DNA from: Svornostia abyssi
Lineage (GTDB): Bacteria; Actinomycetota; Thermoleophilia; Solirubrobacterales; Solirubrobacteraceae
Direction: 5' to 3'
Assembly (NCBI GenBank): GCA_024666565.1
Contig: CP088295.1
Location: forward strand, 558,001 to 622,000
DNA length: 64,000 nucleotides
The notes below the pieces were generated by a model that was not told the origin of the DNA, did no database searches, and saw only the letters and a program-made list of their open reading frames with translations. Positions within the stretch are counted from its first letter, which is position 1, and every line of letters begins with the position of its first letter. The position numbers were made by a program, and so were the translations under genes. Of this stretch, positions 17,384 to 26,906 are shown one piece after another.

Positions 17384-18235
17384 ATGGCCGCGACCGCACC
17401 CGCCCTCTCCGTCGCCGGCGTGCGCAAGCGGTTCGGTCGCACCTCCGCGCTCAACGGGGTCGACCTCGAAGTCCAGCCCGGCCAGCTCGTCGGCCTGCTC
17501 GGCCCCAACGGGGCCGGTAAGTCGACGCTGACGAAGATCGCGTGCGGCCTGGTCCGGCCCAGCGACGGCGCGGTCCGCATCGCCGGCCATCCCGCCGGCA
17601 GTGCCGCCGCGCGGGCGGTGACCGGCTACCTCGCCGAGTTGTTCCGCTTCCCGGGCTGGGCGAGCGCGGACGAGGTCCTCCAGCTCCACCAGCGCCTGGC
17701 CCGCAGCCCGGGTGACGACGGCGAGCGCGCCGAGCTCCTCGCGCGCGTGGGACTGAGTGAGGCTCGTCACCGCCGCGTCGAGGAGATGTCGAAGGGCATG
17801 CAGCAGCGGCTCGGGATCGCCCAGGCGCTGATCGGCTCACCCCGGCTCGTGCTGCTCGACGAGCCCACGAGCGCACTCGATCCCGCGGGGCGGCGCCTGG
17901 TCCGCGACCTGCTCGTCGACCTGCGCGGTCGCGGCGTCGCGGTGCTGCTCAACAGCCACCTGCTCGGCGAGGTCGAACAGGTCTGCGACCACGTCACGAT
18001 CATCGCGCGGGGAACGACGGTCGCCAGCGGGACGCCGCCCGACCTCGCTCGGCCGGGCGGCGTGGAGATCGAGACCGAGGGCGGGACCCAGCACTTCCCC
18101 GACGCGACGCGCGAGCAGGTCCCCGATCTCGTCGCGCAGCTCGTCGGTGCCGGCGAGCGGATCTACGACGTGCGCGTGGTGACCGGCACACTGGAAGAGG
18201 CGTACCTCGAAGCGGTCGCGGAGCCGCAGCCGTGA
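17384..18235 (+). CDS. ABC transporter ATP-binding protein (ABC-2 exporter type)
   Basis: This 283-residue ATPase has Walker A LLGPNGAGKSTLTK (about 38-51), signature MSKGMQQRLGIAQAL, Walker B LVLLDEPTSALDP and the H-loop LLNSHLL. A C-terminal extension of about 70 residues (PPDLARPGGVEIETEG) is typical of ABC-2 ATPases. It overlaps the permease gene by four bases (GTGA). The substrate is unknown; such pairs often export drugs or lipids. Confidence 0.95.
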   Translation: MAATAPALSVAGVRKRFGRTSALNGVDLEVQPGQLVGLLGPNGAGKSTLTKIACGLVRPSDGAVRIAGHPAGSAAARAVTGYLAELFRFPGWASADEVLQLHQRLARSPGDDGERAELLARVGLSEARHRRVEEMSKGMQQRLGIAQALIGSPRLVLLDEPTSALDPAGRRLVRDLLVDLRGRGVAVLLNSHLLGEVEQVCDHVTIIARGTTVASGTPPDLARPGGVEIETEGGTQHFPDATREQVPDLVAQLVGAGERIYDVRVVTGTLEEAYLEAVAEPQP

Positions 18236-19086
18236 TCGCCGACGTCAACACCATCGCGGTCTACGCGCTGCGCGAGGCGCTGCGGCGCAAGGTCCTCATC
18301 GTGGTCCTCATCCTCACCGGCGCGTTCCTCGCGCTGTACGGGTGGGGCACCGCCGAGACGTTCGATGCGGTCACGGCCCGGCCCGACGAGCCGCTCGTGC
18401 GTGAGCAGACGGTCGTGGGCGCGACGCTCCTCGGGCTCGCGATGTTCGTGACCCTCTTCCTCGGCACGGTGCTCGCGGTGTTCCTGACGCTGAACGCGGT
18501 GCGCGGCGATGCCGAGCGCGGGCTGTTGCAGCCGCTCGTGGTCCGCCCGATGGGGCGCGTGTCGCTGCTGTTGGGGCGGTTCTTCGCGGCGGCGACGGTG
18601 TGCGGCGGGTACGTGCTGCTGGTCTACGGCATCGCGGTCCTGCTCACCGGGACGCTCGGGGACTTCACCCCGGACGACATCGTCGGCCCCGGGATCGCGC
18701 TCGCGGCCGCGGTCGTGGTGGTCGTCGGTGTGGCGCTGCTCGGCTCGACGGTGCTGTCGGCGACGGCGAACGGGATCGCGGTGTTCATGGTGTTCGGCGC
18801 GGGGCTCGCCGCCGGCCTCATGGGCCAGATCGGCGAGGCGCTGAACAGCGACGCGCTGGAGGACATCGCGAGCATCGCGGCGTGGGTCCTGCCCTTCGAG
18901 GCGCTCTATCAGCAGGCGCTCCACTTCCTGACCGACAGCACGCAGAACTTCGAGCGGGTGATCGTCACCCTCGGGCCGTTCGGCGGCGCGCGCGACGGTG
19001 GCCCGCTGCTGTGGCCCTGGGCGGTCGCGTACCTGGCGATGGTGTGGGCGGCGGCGGCATGGCGCTTCGGTCGCATGGACCTCTGA
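18232..19086 (+). CDS. ABC-2 type transporter permease
   Basis: This 284-residue membrane protein has about six hydrophobic segments (VLIVVLILTGAFLALYGW, LLGLAMFVTLFLGTVLAVFL, IALAAAVVVVVGVALLG and others). A cytoplasmic loop reads NAVRGDAERGLLQPLVVRPMGR, typical of ABC-2 permeases. It is coupled to the ATPase by GTGA, giving a complete two-gene exporter. Confidence 0.9.
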   Translation: MIADVNTIAVYALREALRRKVLIVVLILTGAFLALYGWGTAETFDAVTARPDEPLVREQTVVGATLLGLAMFVTLFLGTVLAVFLTLNAVRGDAERGLLQPLVVRPMGRVSLLLGRFFAAATVCGGYVLLVYGIAVLLTGTLGDFTPDDIVGPGIALAAAVVVVVGVALLGSTVLSATANGIAVFMVFGAGLAAGLMGQIGEALNSDALEDIASIAAWVLPFEALYQQALHFLTDSTQNFERVIVTLGPFGGARDGGPLLWPWAVAYLAMVWAAAAWRFGRMDL

Positions 19087-19091
19087 CGCGC

Positions 19092-19137
19092 TGAGCGTCA
19101 CATCGTGGTCGCTCTGGCGACCACAATCGGACGCTCA
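19092..19137. repeat. Nested palindromic repeat, copy 1 of 3
   Basis: An outer inverted repeat TGAGCGT/ACGCTCA encloses a perfect inner hairpin GTGGTCGC-TCTG-GCGACCAC (19105-19124). The core matches two other intergenic elements at 27.7 kb. It lies 6 bases after the ABC permease stop and may serve as its terminator. Confidence 0.6.
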
Positions 19138-19175
19138 CCGCAAGGAGGCGCGGCGGCTGGCATCCTGCGCGGCAC

Positions 19176-20333
19176 ATGGCCGCGCCCACCGCCACCGTGC
19201 CGACGTCGGAGGTCCTGCGCGAGTGGGGCCGCATCGGGTGCATCGGCTTCGGCGGCCCGCCGGCGCACGTCGCGCTGCTGCGGGAGCTGTGCGTCGAGGA
19301 GCGCGAGTGGATCGACGCGCGGCACTTCGAGGACGCCAACGCGGCGTGCGGACTGCTGCCCGGGCCCGCGTCCACCCAGCTGGCGATCTTCCTGGCCCAT
19401 CACGTGGCGGGCGCGCGCGGCGCGCTGGTCGGCGGCTTGGCGTTCATCCTCCCCGGCCTGGTCATGATCCTCGCGCTGAGCGCCCTCTACCTGGGCGGTT
19501 CGCCGCCGGAGTGGATGCGCGGCCTGGCCGCCGGGGCCGGCGCCGCGGTCGTCGCCGTCGTCGTCCAGGCGGGCGTCGGGTTCGGGCGGGCCGCGCTCGC
19601 GGGGCGCGAAGGCGCGCAGCGGATCCGGGCCTTCGCCTACGCCCTCATCGCCGGCGCCGTGACCATCGTCGCCGGCGCATGGGTGGTGCTCGCCCTGCTC
19701 GGCTGCGGCCTGTTCGAGCTGCTGCTGCGCCGCAGCGGGTGGGCGAACCACGCGGCGTCGGTGGGTCTCCCCGCGATCGTGCTCGCGACGACCAGCGTCG
19801 CCGCGCTGCCTGACCTCGTGTGGACGGCGTTCAAGGTCGGCGCCCTGAGCTACGGCGGCGGCTTCGTGATCATCCCGCTCATGCAGGCCGACGCGGTGAC
19901 CAACGGCTGGATGACCGAGGCGCAGTTCGCCGGCGCCGTGGCGTTCGGGCAGCTCACCCCGGGGCCGGTGGTGCAGACCGTCGCGGTGGTGGGCTACGCG
20001 GCCGCGGGCATCGGAGGCGCGCTGCTTGCCGCGTTCGTGGCGTTCGCGCCGTCGTTCCTCATCATCCTGATCGGGGGCGAGCGGTTCGAGCGGGTCCGCG
20101 CCGACCGCAACGCCCGGGCGTTCCTGGACGGGGCCGGCCCAGCCGCGGTGGGCGCGATCTTCGGCGCCGCCGTGCCGCTGCTCGAAGGCGTGACGGAGCC
20201 GTGGCAGCTCGGGGTGCTGGCGGCTGCGGCGATCGCCCTGTTCGCGGGCAGGATCGGGACGATTCCGGTGCTGCTCAGCGCCTGCGCGGCCGGAGCGCTG
20301 GCCGCCCTCGCCGGAGGCGCAGTTCCCGCCTGA
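19176..20333 (+). CDS. chrA: Chromate transporter (ChrA family)
   Basis: This 385-residue membrane protein has the duplicated ChrA architecture. The first half has IGFGGPPAHVALLRELCV and GLLPGPASTQLAIFLAHH; the second repeats it as SYGGGFVIIPLMQADAV and FGQLTPGPVVQTVAVVGY. About ten hydrophobic segments are present. ChrA proteins export chromate or move related anions. No chrB regulator is nearby, so chromate resistance is assumed from the family only. Confidence 0.92.
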   Translation: MAAPTATVPTSEVLREWGRIGCIGFGGPPAHVALLRELCVEEREWIDARHFEDANAACGLLPGPASTQLAIFLAHHVAGARGALVGGLAFILPGLVMILALSALYLGGSPPEWMRGLAAGAGAAVVAVVVQAGVGFGRAALAGREGAQRIRAFAYALIAGAVTIVAGAWVVLALLGCGLFELLLRRSGWANHAASVGLPAIVLATTSVAALPDLVWTAFKVGALSYGGGFVIIPLMQADAVTNGWMTEAQFAGAVAFGQLTPGPVVQTVAVVGYAAAGIGGALLAAFVAFAPSFLIILIGGERFERVRADRNARAFLDGAGPAAVGAIFGAAVPLLEGVTEPWQLGVLAAAAIALFAGRIGTIPVLLSACAAGALAALAGGAVPA

Positions 20334-20373
20334 TCACCCCCGGTTTGTCGCCCAGCACAGGTCCGGGACAGTG

Positions 20374-20414
20374 CGCCCCGTGCGCAGCCCAATGTTCTGC
20401 GCAGCCCGGGGGCG
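20374..20414 (+). terminator. Nested hairpin after the chromate transporter
   Basis: CGCCCC/GGGGCG encloses TGCGCAG/CTGCGCA with a nine-base loop. It lies 40 bases after the chrA stop and well before the next Shine-Dalgarno (AAGGGGGAA), consistent with a factor-assisted terminator. Confidence 0.5.
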
Positions 20415-20501
20415 ACTCACAGACCGCTCAGTACCCTCGGACAAAGGGAGAGCGACGACTGCACGCAGCCGTCCGACGGGTCCACGAAGGGGGAAGTCCA
20501 C

Positions 20502-23500
20502 GTGCATCGTGTGCTGTGTTTGGCGACGCTGGCCGTCGTGTTCATGCTGTCGTCCGTTGGGAGTGCTGCCGCAGCCTCGTTGCTGCAGCTGGACCCGCTC
20601 GACGCAGCCACGCCGATCACGATGAGCGGCGCGAAGGCCGAGCCGCAGGACACGACCGCGGGCGCGCACTCGCGCTTCGACGTGGAGTTCACCGTCAACG
20701 GCACCGGCGAGCCGACCACGGGCGACCCGATCCGCGATCTGCGCCTCGACCTCCCGTCCGGGCTGCTGGGCGCGATCACGTCCGCCGACGAGTGCTCGTT
20801 CACCGACCTCGCAGCCGGCGCGTGCGCGCCCGAGACCAAGCTCGGCAGCGTGGAGGTCGACCTCAGCTTCATGCTCTATTTCGTCTCGGGCGGGACGCGC
20901 TCGCCGGGGACCCAGACGCCGCAGGACATGCGGAACTTCGGGTCGATCTACCGCATCCCCGCCCGCGGCGCCGAGCCGGCCCGGCTCGGCATCGTCATCA
21001 CCCCCGCGCTGTGCGTCTTCCTCTACGACCCTGAGTGCAAGTTCCCGACGCTGACCGGCCCGCCCGTGGTCCTCGAGTCCCCGGTCGCGGTCCGCACCGC
21101 GGGCGACGGCGGCCTGTCGACCGCCGTCAAGGACATCCCCAAGACCGTCCCGATGAACACCACGGGCACGGCGGAGATCGACCTCTTGATCAAGACGATG
21201 CGGATCCGGCTGAACGCCGCCTCCGGTCGCGGCGACGCGTTCATGGTCAACCCCACCACCTGCGTCCCGGCCGTCACGAAGCTCGAGGTGACGACCTACG
21301 CCGGCGCGACCGCCGAGGCGGCGCCGTCGTTCACGCCGACCGGGTGCGAGAACGTGCCGTTCGACCCGACGATCGCCGTCGGCATCGACGCCGCGGGCGC
21401 CGACCTGCCGACCGGTGTCACGGTCGACGTCGGCCTGCCGTACTCCGACGACCCCGCCGCGCTGGCCCAGACCCAGCCGCGCGAGGCGGTCGTGAAGCTG
21501 CCCGCGGGCCTCGAGCTCTCGCCGAGCATCGGCTCGGGTGGCCTGGAGGGCTGCACCGACGCGCAGTTCGACCGCGACTCGGCCGGGCCGTCGAGTTGCC
21601 CGGCGGGTTCGCAGATCGGCACCGTCCGCTTCTCCTCCCCGCTCATCGCCGACCCGGTCGCGGGCAAGGTCTTCCTCGCGACGCCGAAGCCCGGCGGCTC
21701 CCCGCTGCGGATCTTCATCGTCGCCGAGCAGAGCGACGCGCCGGACGCCCTGCGCATCAAGCTCTCGGGCAGCTCGGACCCGGACCCGCAGACCGGGCAG
21801 GTCACCACCACCCTGTCGAACATCCCGCCTCTCACGTTCACCGAGTTCCGGCTCCAGTTCCGCGGCGGCCAGCACGCCGTGTTCTCGACTCCGCGGACCT
21901 GCGGGACGTACACGACGACGACGTCGTTCGCCCCCCACAGCGGCAACGCGGCGAAGACCCCGTCGACCACGTTCGACGTCGCGGGCGACTGCCCCGACCC
22001 CGCCGCGTTCACGCCCGAGGTCGGGGTGGCGAGCGCCCCGACGCAGGCCGGCTCCTACGCGGCGCTGCAGCAGCGGATCGTGCGGCCGGACCGCCAGGCG
22101 CGCATGCGCGGCCTCAAGCTGTCCCTGCCGCCCGGCCTGCTCGGCAAACTGCCCGGCGTCGCGCAGTGCCCGCTCGAGGCCGCGCGCGCCGCGCAGTGTG
22201 ACGCGGCCACGCAGGTCGGCACCGTCGCCGCGGATGCGGGCCCCGGCCCCGCCCCGCTGCGGGTCAACGGCCCCGTGTACCTGTCGCAGGCGATCGACGG
22301 GTCGTTCGCCAGCCTGGCGATCGTGGTCCCCGCGCGCGTCGGCCCGATCGACCTCGGCACGACCGTGACGCTCGCGCGCCTCGTCGTCCGCCCCGAGGAC
22401 CAGGGCCTGGATGTGTACGCCGACGAGATCCCGCTCCGCCAGAGCGGCGTCGCCTTCTCGCTGCGCGCGCTGAGCCTCTCGATCGACCGGCCGGGCTTCA
22501 CCATCGCCCCGACGTCCTGCGATCCGCTCCCGGTGCGGGCGACCCTGACGTCGGACCTCGGCGCGCAGGCGCCCGCGACGACGACCTACCAGGCGACCGG
22601 CTGCGACCAGCTCCCGTTCACACCTGACATGGACGTCCAGCTGCGCGGCAAGCGCGAGCGGATGGCCGAGAACGGAAACCCGAGCCTCGAGGTGAAGGTC
22701 ACCCAGCCCGAGGGCCAGGGCGGCCTGAAGGCCGTTGAGGTGAAGCTCCCCGAGGGCATCGCCACCGATCAGCGCGTCCTCGGCCAGGCGTGCACCGCGC
22801 CCGCGTTCGCCGCCGGCCAGTGCCCGCCGGCGTCGGTCGTCGGCCACGCGCTGGCCGTCACGCCGCTGCTCGGCACGCCGCTGCGCGGTGACGTGCTGTT
22901 CGTCGCCCAGGCCGCCGGTGGGCTGCCCGACCTGCGCGTCCGCTTGCGCGGCGAGCTGTCGGTCGACCTCATCGGCAAGGTGCGCGTCGCGCCGAACGGC
23001 CAGCTCATCACGCGCTTCGAGGGCATTCCCGACGTCCCGATCAAGGTGTTCAACCTCCGGATCAACGGGGGGCGCACCGGCCTGCTCGTCTCCACCGAGG
23101 ACATGTGCCAGCGCGCGCCGACGCTCGACGCCAAGCTGCTGTCGCACAGCGGCGCGACGTCCGACTTCACGCGCCGCGTCGGGATCCCGGTCTGCCGCGC
23201 CTCGCAGCAGGTGCGCATCAGCAGCCTCCGGGACGGGCTGCCGGCGCTGCGCCTGCGGGTCGCCGGCGGGCCGCGCAACGTGCAGAGCATCCGCATGGCG
23301 CTGCCGCGCGGCCTGACGTTCGACACCGAGCGGGCGCGCGGGCTCATCCGCCTGACCACGAGCGGCATGTCGAGCAGCGCCCGGCGCCGGGCGCAGGTCC
23401 GCGTCACGCCCTCGGGGCTGACGATCACGCTCCCGGACTCGGGCGCGAACACGGTGAACGTGCTGGTCGCCAAGGGCGCGCTGCGCGCGGCCCCGTCGCT

Positions 23501-23624
23501 GCGGCGCCAAGGCAAGCCGCGTCTGCGCTTCCGGCTGAGCGTCACGCAGCAGGGTCTCGAATCGCGCACGCGCGTCTCGTCGACGCAGCCGATCCGCTCG
23601 GTCACGGCGGCCGAGAAGGACTGA
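20502..23624 (+). CDS. Large secreted repeat protein of unknown function
   Basis: This 1040-residue protein starts at GTG 20502 behind AAGGGGGAA and has a signal peptide (CLATLAVVFMLSSVGSAAAA). The mature part holds at least four copies of a module of about 200-250 residues. Recurring marks are a leucine-rich LPSGLLG or LPAGLELSPSIG, a cysteine pair around a DAATQVGTV-like segment (CPLEAARAAQCDAATQVGTV), a long beta region and a closing SFAPHSGNAA/LLSHSGAT segment. It has no recognisable enzymatic motif or cell-wall anchor. It is probably extracellular or envelope-attached through the C-terminal basic region; the role is unknown. Confidence 0.8.
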   Translation: MHRVLCLATLAVVFMLSSVGSAAAASLLQLDPLDAATPITMSGAKAEPQDTTAGAHSRFDVEFTVNGTGEPTTGDPIRDLRLDLPSGLLGAITSADECSFTDLAAGACAPETKLGSVEVDLSFMLYFVSGGTRSPGTQTPQDMRNFGSIYRIPARGAEPARLGIVITPALCVFLYDPECKFPTLTGPPVVLESPVAVRTAGDGGLSTAVKDIPKTVPMNTTGTAEIDLLIKTMRIRLNAASGRGDAFMVNPTTCVPAVTKLEVTTYAGATAEAAPSFTPTGCENVPFDPTIAVGIDAAGADLPTGVTVDVGLPYSDDPAALAQTQPREAVVKLPAGLELSPSIGSGGLEGCTDAQFDRDSAGPSSCPAGSQIGTVRFSSPLIADPVAGKVFLATPKPGGSPLRIFIVAEQSDAPDALRIKLSGSSDPDPQTGQVTTTLSNIPPLTFTEFRLQFRGGQHAVFSTPRTCGTYTTTTSFAPHSGNAAKTPSTTFDVAGDCPDPAAFTPEVGVASAPTQAGSYAALQQRIVRPDRQARMRGLKLSLPPGLLGKLPGVAQCPLEAARAAQCDAATQVGTVAADAGPGPAPLRVNGPVYLSQAIDGSFASLAIVVPARVGPIDLGTTVTLARLVVRPEDQGLDVYADEIPLRQSGVAFSLRALSLSIDRPGFTIAPTSCDPLPVRATLTSDLGAQAPATTTYQATGCDQLPFTPDMDVQLRGKRERMAENGNPSLEVKVTQPEGQGGLKAVEVKLPEGIATDQRVLGQACTAPAFAAGQCPPASVVGHALAVTPLLGTPLRGDVLFVAQAAGGLPDLRVRLRGELSVDLIGKVRVAPNGQLITRFEGIPDVPIKVFNLRINGGRTGLLVSTEDMCQRAPTLDAKLLSHSGATSDFTRRVGIPVCRASQQVRISSLRDGLPALRLRVAGGPRNVQSIRMALPRGLTFDTERARGLIRLTTSGMSSSARRRAQVRVTPSGLTITLPDSGANTVNVLVAKGALRAAPSLRRQGKPRLRFRLSVTQQGLESRTRVSSTQPIRSVTAAEKD

Positions 23625-23635
23625 CCCCTTCCGTC

Positions 23636-23668
23636 CCCGGGCGAGGCATCCATTAGCCTCGCCCCGGG
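23636..23668 (+). terminator. Hairpin between the repeat-protein gene and rarA
   Basis: CCCGGGCGAGGC and GCCTCGCCCCGGG pair with one bulged C and an eight-base loop. The right arm ends one base before the rarA ATG, so it is both a likely terminator for the upstream gene and a structure at the rarA 5' end. Confidence 0.55.
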
Positions 23669-25012
23669 ATGGACAGCCTCTTCGATCCCGAGCCGGACGT
23701 CGCGAGCTCATCGTCCACGCCGCGGGGTCCGCTCCCGGCGCGGATGCGGCCCGCGACCCTGGACGACGTCGTCGGCCAGGCCCACGTGCTCGGCACGCCC
23801 GACGAGCCGACCGCGCTGCGCCGGGCGATCGACGAGGGCCGCGCGCACTCCATGGTCCTGTACGGACCGCCCGGGACCGGCAAGACGACGCTGGCGCGCA
23901 TCGTCGCCGCCAGCGCGAACGCCGCCTTCGAGGAGCTCTCCGCGGTCGAGGCCGGCCGCCCGCAGGTGCGTGAGGTCATCGAACGCGCGCGCCATCGGCT
24001 GGAGGCGAACGGCACGCCGACGATCTTCTTTCTCGACGAGATCCACCGCTTCAACAAGGCCCAGCAGGACGCCCTGCTGCCCGCCGTCGAGGAGGGGCTC
24101 CTCACGCTGATCGGGGCGACGACCGAGAACCCGTACTTCGAAGTGAACTCCGCCCTGCTGTCCCGGGCGCAGATCTACGAGCTGCAGCCGCTCGAGGAGG
24201 AGGACGTGCTGACGCTCCTGCGGCGCGCGATGGAACGCGGGGAGTGCGGCGGCACCGAGGTCCAGGACGAGGCGCTGGCGTTCTTCGCGGCGCGCAGCGG
24301 CGGTGACGCGCGGTCGGCCCTGGCCGCGCTGGAGCTGGCGTGCGAGACGACCAGCGTCGTCGACCTCCCGGCCGCCGAGGAGGCGCTGCAGCGCAAGGCC
24401 GTCCGCTACGACAAGGGCGGCGACCAGCACTACGACCTGATCAGCGCATTCATCAAGTCGGTCCGCGCGTCGGACCCGGACGCCGCGCTGTACTACCTCG
24501 CGGTCATGCTCGAGGGCGGCGAGGACCCGCGGTTCGTGGTGCGGCGGCTCGTCATCAGCGCCAGCGAGGACGTCGGGAACGCGGACCCCCGCGGGATCAT
24601 GGTCGCGACCGCGGCCGCGCAGGCGGTCGAGCATGTCGGCATGCCGGAGTGCGCACACGCGCTCGCGCAGGCGACCGTGTACCTCGCGCTGGCGCCGAAG
24701 TCCAACAGCGCGTATCTCGCGCTGGGCGCGGCGCGGGCGCATGTCCGCCAGTACGGCGCAGCCCCGCCTCCGCACCAACTCCAGGACGCCCACTACCCGG
24801 GCGCCGCGCAGCTCGGACGCGGCACGGGCTACGACTACCCGCACGACCACCCGCAGCACCTCAGCGCCAGCGAGGTCCGCCCCGACGAGATCGGCGACCT
24901 CACCTTCTGGGCGCCGGACGACACCGAGACCGCGATGCGCGACCGCTGGCAGCGGATCCTGCAGGCCCGCGGTGACCGCCCCGCCGCGCCGTGGCGGCCG
25001 CCCGGACGATGA
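23669..25012 (+). CDS. rarA: Replication-associated recombination protein A (RarA/MgsA)
   Basis: This 447-residue AAA+ ATPase begins LFDPEP and RPATLDDVVGQAHVLG. It has Walker [16 protein letters not shown] (about 68-82), Walker B IFFLDEIHRFNKAQQDALLP and sensor GATTENPYFEVNSALLSR, followed by the C-terminal tetramerisation domain (KGGDQHYDLISAFIKSVR; VIRRLV-like helix; DYPHDHP). RarA acts at stalled replication forks. Its stop overlaps a start of the next gene (ATGA). Confidence 0.95.
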   Translation: MDSLFDPEPDVASSSSTPRGPLPARMRPATLDDVVGQAHVLGTPDEPTALRRAIDEGRAHSMVLYGPPGTGKTTLARIVAASANAAFEELSAVEAGRPQVREVIERARHRLEANGTPTIFFLDEIHRFNKAQQDALLPAVEEGLLTLIGATTENPYFEVNSALLSRAQIYELQPLEEEDVLTLLRRAMERGECGGTEVQDEALAFFAARSGGDARSALAALELACETTSVVDLPAAEEALQRKAVRYDKGGDQHYDLISAFIKSVRASDPDAALYYLAVMLEGGEDPRFVVRRLVISASEDVGNADPRGIMVATAAAQAVEHVGMPECAHALAQATVYLALAPKSNSAYLALGAARAHVRQYGAAPPPHQLQDAHYPGAAQLGRGTGYDYPHDHPQHLSASEVRPDEIGDLTFWAPDDTETAMRDRWQRILQARGDRPAAPWRPPGR

Positions 25013-26625
25013 CGCCGGACGGGTCTGGCACGATGGCCGACGTGAGCACCAGCGGCACCGTCACCTCGGTGAGCCCGATCGACGGCGCGACACTCGGCGC
25101 CGTCCCGGCGACGGCCCCTGACCGGATCGCCGACGAGGTCCAGGCCGCCACGCTGGTCCAGCCGCTCTGGGCGCAGCTGCGCCTGCACGACCGCGCGCGC
25201 TACCTGCGGCGCGCCGCCCAGGCGGTCATCGACGAGTGGGACGAGCTCCTCGAGCTGCTCGTGCGCGAAGGCGGCAGGCCACGTGCCGAGGTCGCCACGA
25301 TGGAGCTGCTTCCAGCCGTCGACACGCTGCAGTGGCTCGCGGATACCGGGCCGAAGGTACTCGGCCCGCGCCGGGTGCCCGTGTCGCGCACGCTGTTCCC
25401 GGTCAAGCGCGCACGCCTCACGCACGCGCCCCTCGGGGTCGTGGCCGTGCTCACCCCGGGCTCCGAGCCGTTCGCCACGCCGCTCGGCGACGTCGGCGTA
25501 GCACTCATGGCCGGCAACGCGGTCCTGCTCGCGCCGAGCGCGCTCGCGCCGCTGGCCGCCGAGCGCGTGCTGCGCGTCTTTGCGCGCGCGGGGGTCCCCG
25601 AGGGGCTCGTGCGGGTGCTGCACGGCGGCCCCGAGGTCGGCCGCGCGCTCGTCCGGGCACCCGTCGCGCAGGTCCGGTTCACCGGCAGCGACGAAGCCGG
25701 CCGGGACGTCGAGGCCGCCCGCGCACGGGAGCTGCACCGCGCCGCGATCGACGTCGGCGGGCGCGACGCGATGCTCGTCCTCGCCGACGCCGATCCTGAG
25801 CGCAGCGCCGTCGGGGCGACGTGGGCGGCCTTCGCCCACGGCGGTCAGTGCGGCGGCAGCGTCAAGCGCGCGTACGTCGTCGAGGCGCGGGCGCAGCGGT
25901 TCGTCGCCGACGTCACCGAGCTCGCCCGCGCGATGCGCGTCGGTGACCCGCGCCATCCGGACGTCGAGATCGGCCCGCCACTCGCACAGGACCGCGTCGA
26001 GACCGTGCGCGCACTCGTCGATGCCGCCGTCGCCGGCGGGGCGACCCTGCACTGTGGCGGCGTGGTGGAGGTCCCCGGGCTCGCCGGTCCGGCGCTGGCG
26101 CCGATGGTGCTCACGGACGTGCCCGCTGACGCCGACCTGCGCACCGCCGCCGTGCCAGGACCGGTCCTGGTCGTCGACACCGTCCGGGACGAGGACGAAG
26201 GAATTGCCCGCGCGAACGCGGCGCGGGGCGGCCTCGGCGCCTCGGTGTGGACGGCGAACCGGCACCGCGGCACCCGCATCGCCCGTGAGCTGCGTGCCGG
26301 CATGGTGTGGGGCAACGACCACCAGGTCACCCGCGCAGCGCCGCAGCTCCCGTGGGGCGCCGTCGGGGGCGCGGGCCTCGGCCGCGCGCGGGGCGCCGAC
26401 GCGCTCCGCGCCTCGGCCGAGCCCAAGCTCATCACGTGGGATCCACCGGGCGGCCGCGCGGCCTGGTGGGCGCCGTACGACGACACCGCGGTGTCCGCGT
26501 GGCATGCGCTCGCGCAGCTGCGTTCGGTCCGGGACCGGGACCGGGAGACCGCGTTGCGCACCGGCGTCATGCCGCTCGCGCGGATCGCGGCGCGGACCGC
26601 CCGCGCGGCGCGCCGCAACGCCTGA
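25009..26625 (+). CDS. Aldehyde-dehydrogenase-superfamily protein with altered active site
   Basis: This protein of about 538 residues has the ALDH fold: [19 protein letters not shown], the cofactor loop [13 protein letters not shown] and a C-terminal WGNDHQ region. Two catalytic positions look changed. The usual ELGG glutamate motif reads DVGG. The usual GQxC motif reads GGQCGG, with the cysteine one residue early and glycine in its place. It may be an inactive or unusual member, or use the shifted cysteine. Start ATG 25009 overlaps the rarA stop; ATG 25033 is an alternative. The C-terminal extension is rich in Arg/Ala. Confidence 0.85.
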   Translation: MTPDGSGTMADVSTSGTVTSVSPIDGATLGAVPATAPDRIADEVQAATLVQPLWAQLRLHDRARYLRRAAQAVIDEWDELLELLVREGGRPRAEVATMELLPAVDTLQWLADTGPKVLGPRRVPVSRTLFPVKRARLTHAPLGVVAVLTPGSEPFATPLGDVGVALMAGNAVLLAPSALAPLAAERVLRVFARAGVPEGLVRVLHGGPEVGRALVRAPVAQVRFTGSDEAGRDVEAARARELHRAAIDVGGRDAMLVLADADPERSAVGATWAAFAHGGQCGGSVKRAYVVEARAQRFVADVTELARAMRVGDPRHPDVEIGPPLAQDRVETVRALVDAAVAGGATLHCGGVVEVPGLAGPALAPMVLTDVPADADLRTAAVPGPVLVVDTVRDEDEGIARANAARGGLGASVWTANRHRGTRIARELRAGMVWGNDHQVTRAAPQLPWGAVGGAGLGRARGADALRASAEPKLITWDPPGGRAAWWAPYDDTAVSAWHALAQLRSVRDRDRETALRTGVMPLARIAARTARAARRNA

Positions 26626-26630
26626 GGACA

Positions 26631-26665
26631 CACCGCCCCCGCGCCGAAACGCGGAGGCGGAGGTG
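26631..26665 (+). terminator. Hairpin terminator after the ALDH-like gene
   Basis: CACCGCCCCCGCG and CGCGGAGGCGGAGGTG form an extended stem with small mismatches and a six-base CCGAAA loop, 6 bases after the stop codon. Confidence 0.55.
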
Positions 26666-26906
26666 TGGTGGGCGGATCGCCGGCTGGGAGACGGGAAGAG
26701 GTATCTACCCCGGCCGGCGACCCGGGTCCTCGTTGGCCTGGGGGGCCGCTGAGGTGTGTCGGGTGGACGGAGCCACTTTCGATCGCGTGGCCGACCCTGT
26801 CAAGGAATCTCGACCGTCCCCGGAGGAGGCCTGTTCCGGCGCCAGGCTGCCCTCGCCTGGCGTTGTCGCCGCCGCCAAGAACGGGGCCTCGCGCTACGCT
26901 CGTCTC
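26666..26906 (+). other. Non-coding leader upstream of the siroheme-synthase-type gene
   Basis: About 240 bases without a convincing gene. It contains purine-rich GACGGGAAGAGG, the GC-rich arms CCCCGGCCGGCGACCCGGG and a GGAGCCACT segment. These faintly recall corrinoid- or SAM-type riboswitch elements, but the required order and spacing are not there. I assign no class. Confidence 0.3.

Noticed and set aside
20334-23711. A 1125-codon open frame on the minus strand opposite the secreted repeat protein
   Set aside because: It is extremely rich in Arg, Asp, Gly, Ala and Val with no domain motif, lacks a ribosome site, and mirrors a plus-strand gene with signal peptide and repeats. Long antisense frames are expected at this GC content.
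26666-26906. Cobalamin or SAM riboswitch in the leader of the siroheme-type gene
   Set aside because: GGGAAGAGG and GCCACT are present, but the order, spacing and remaining conserved blocks of either class are not.
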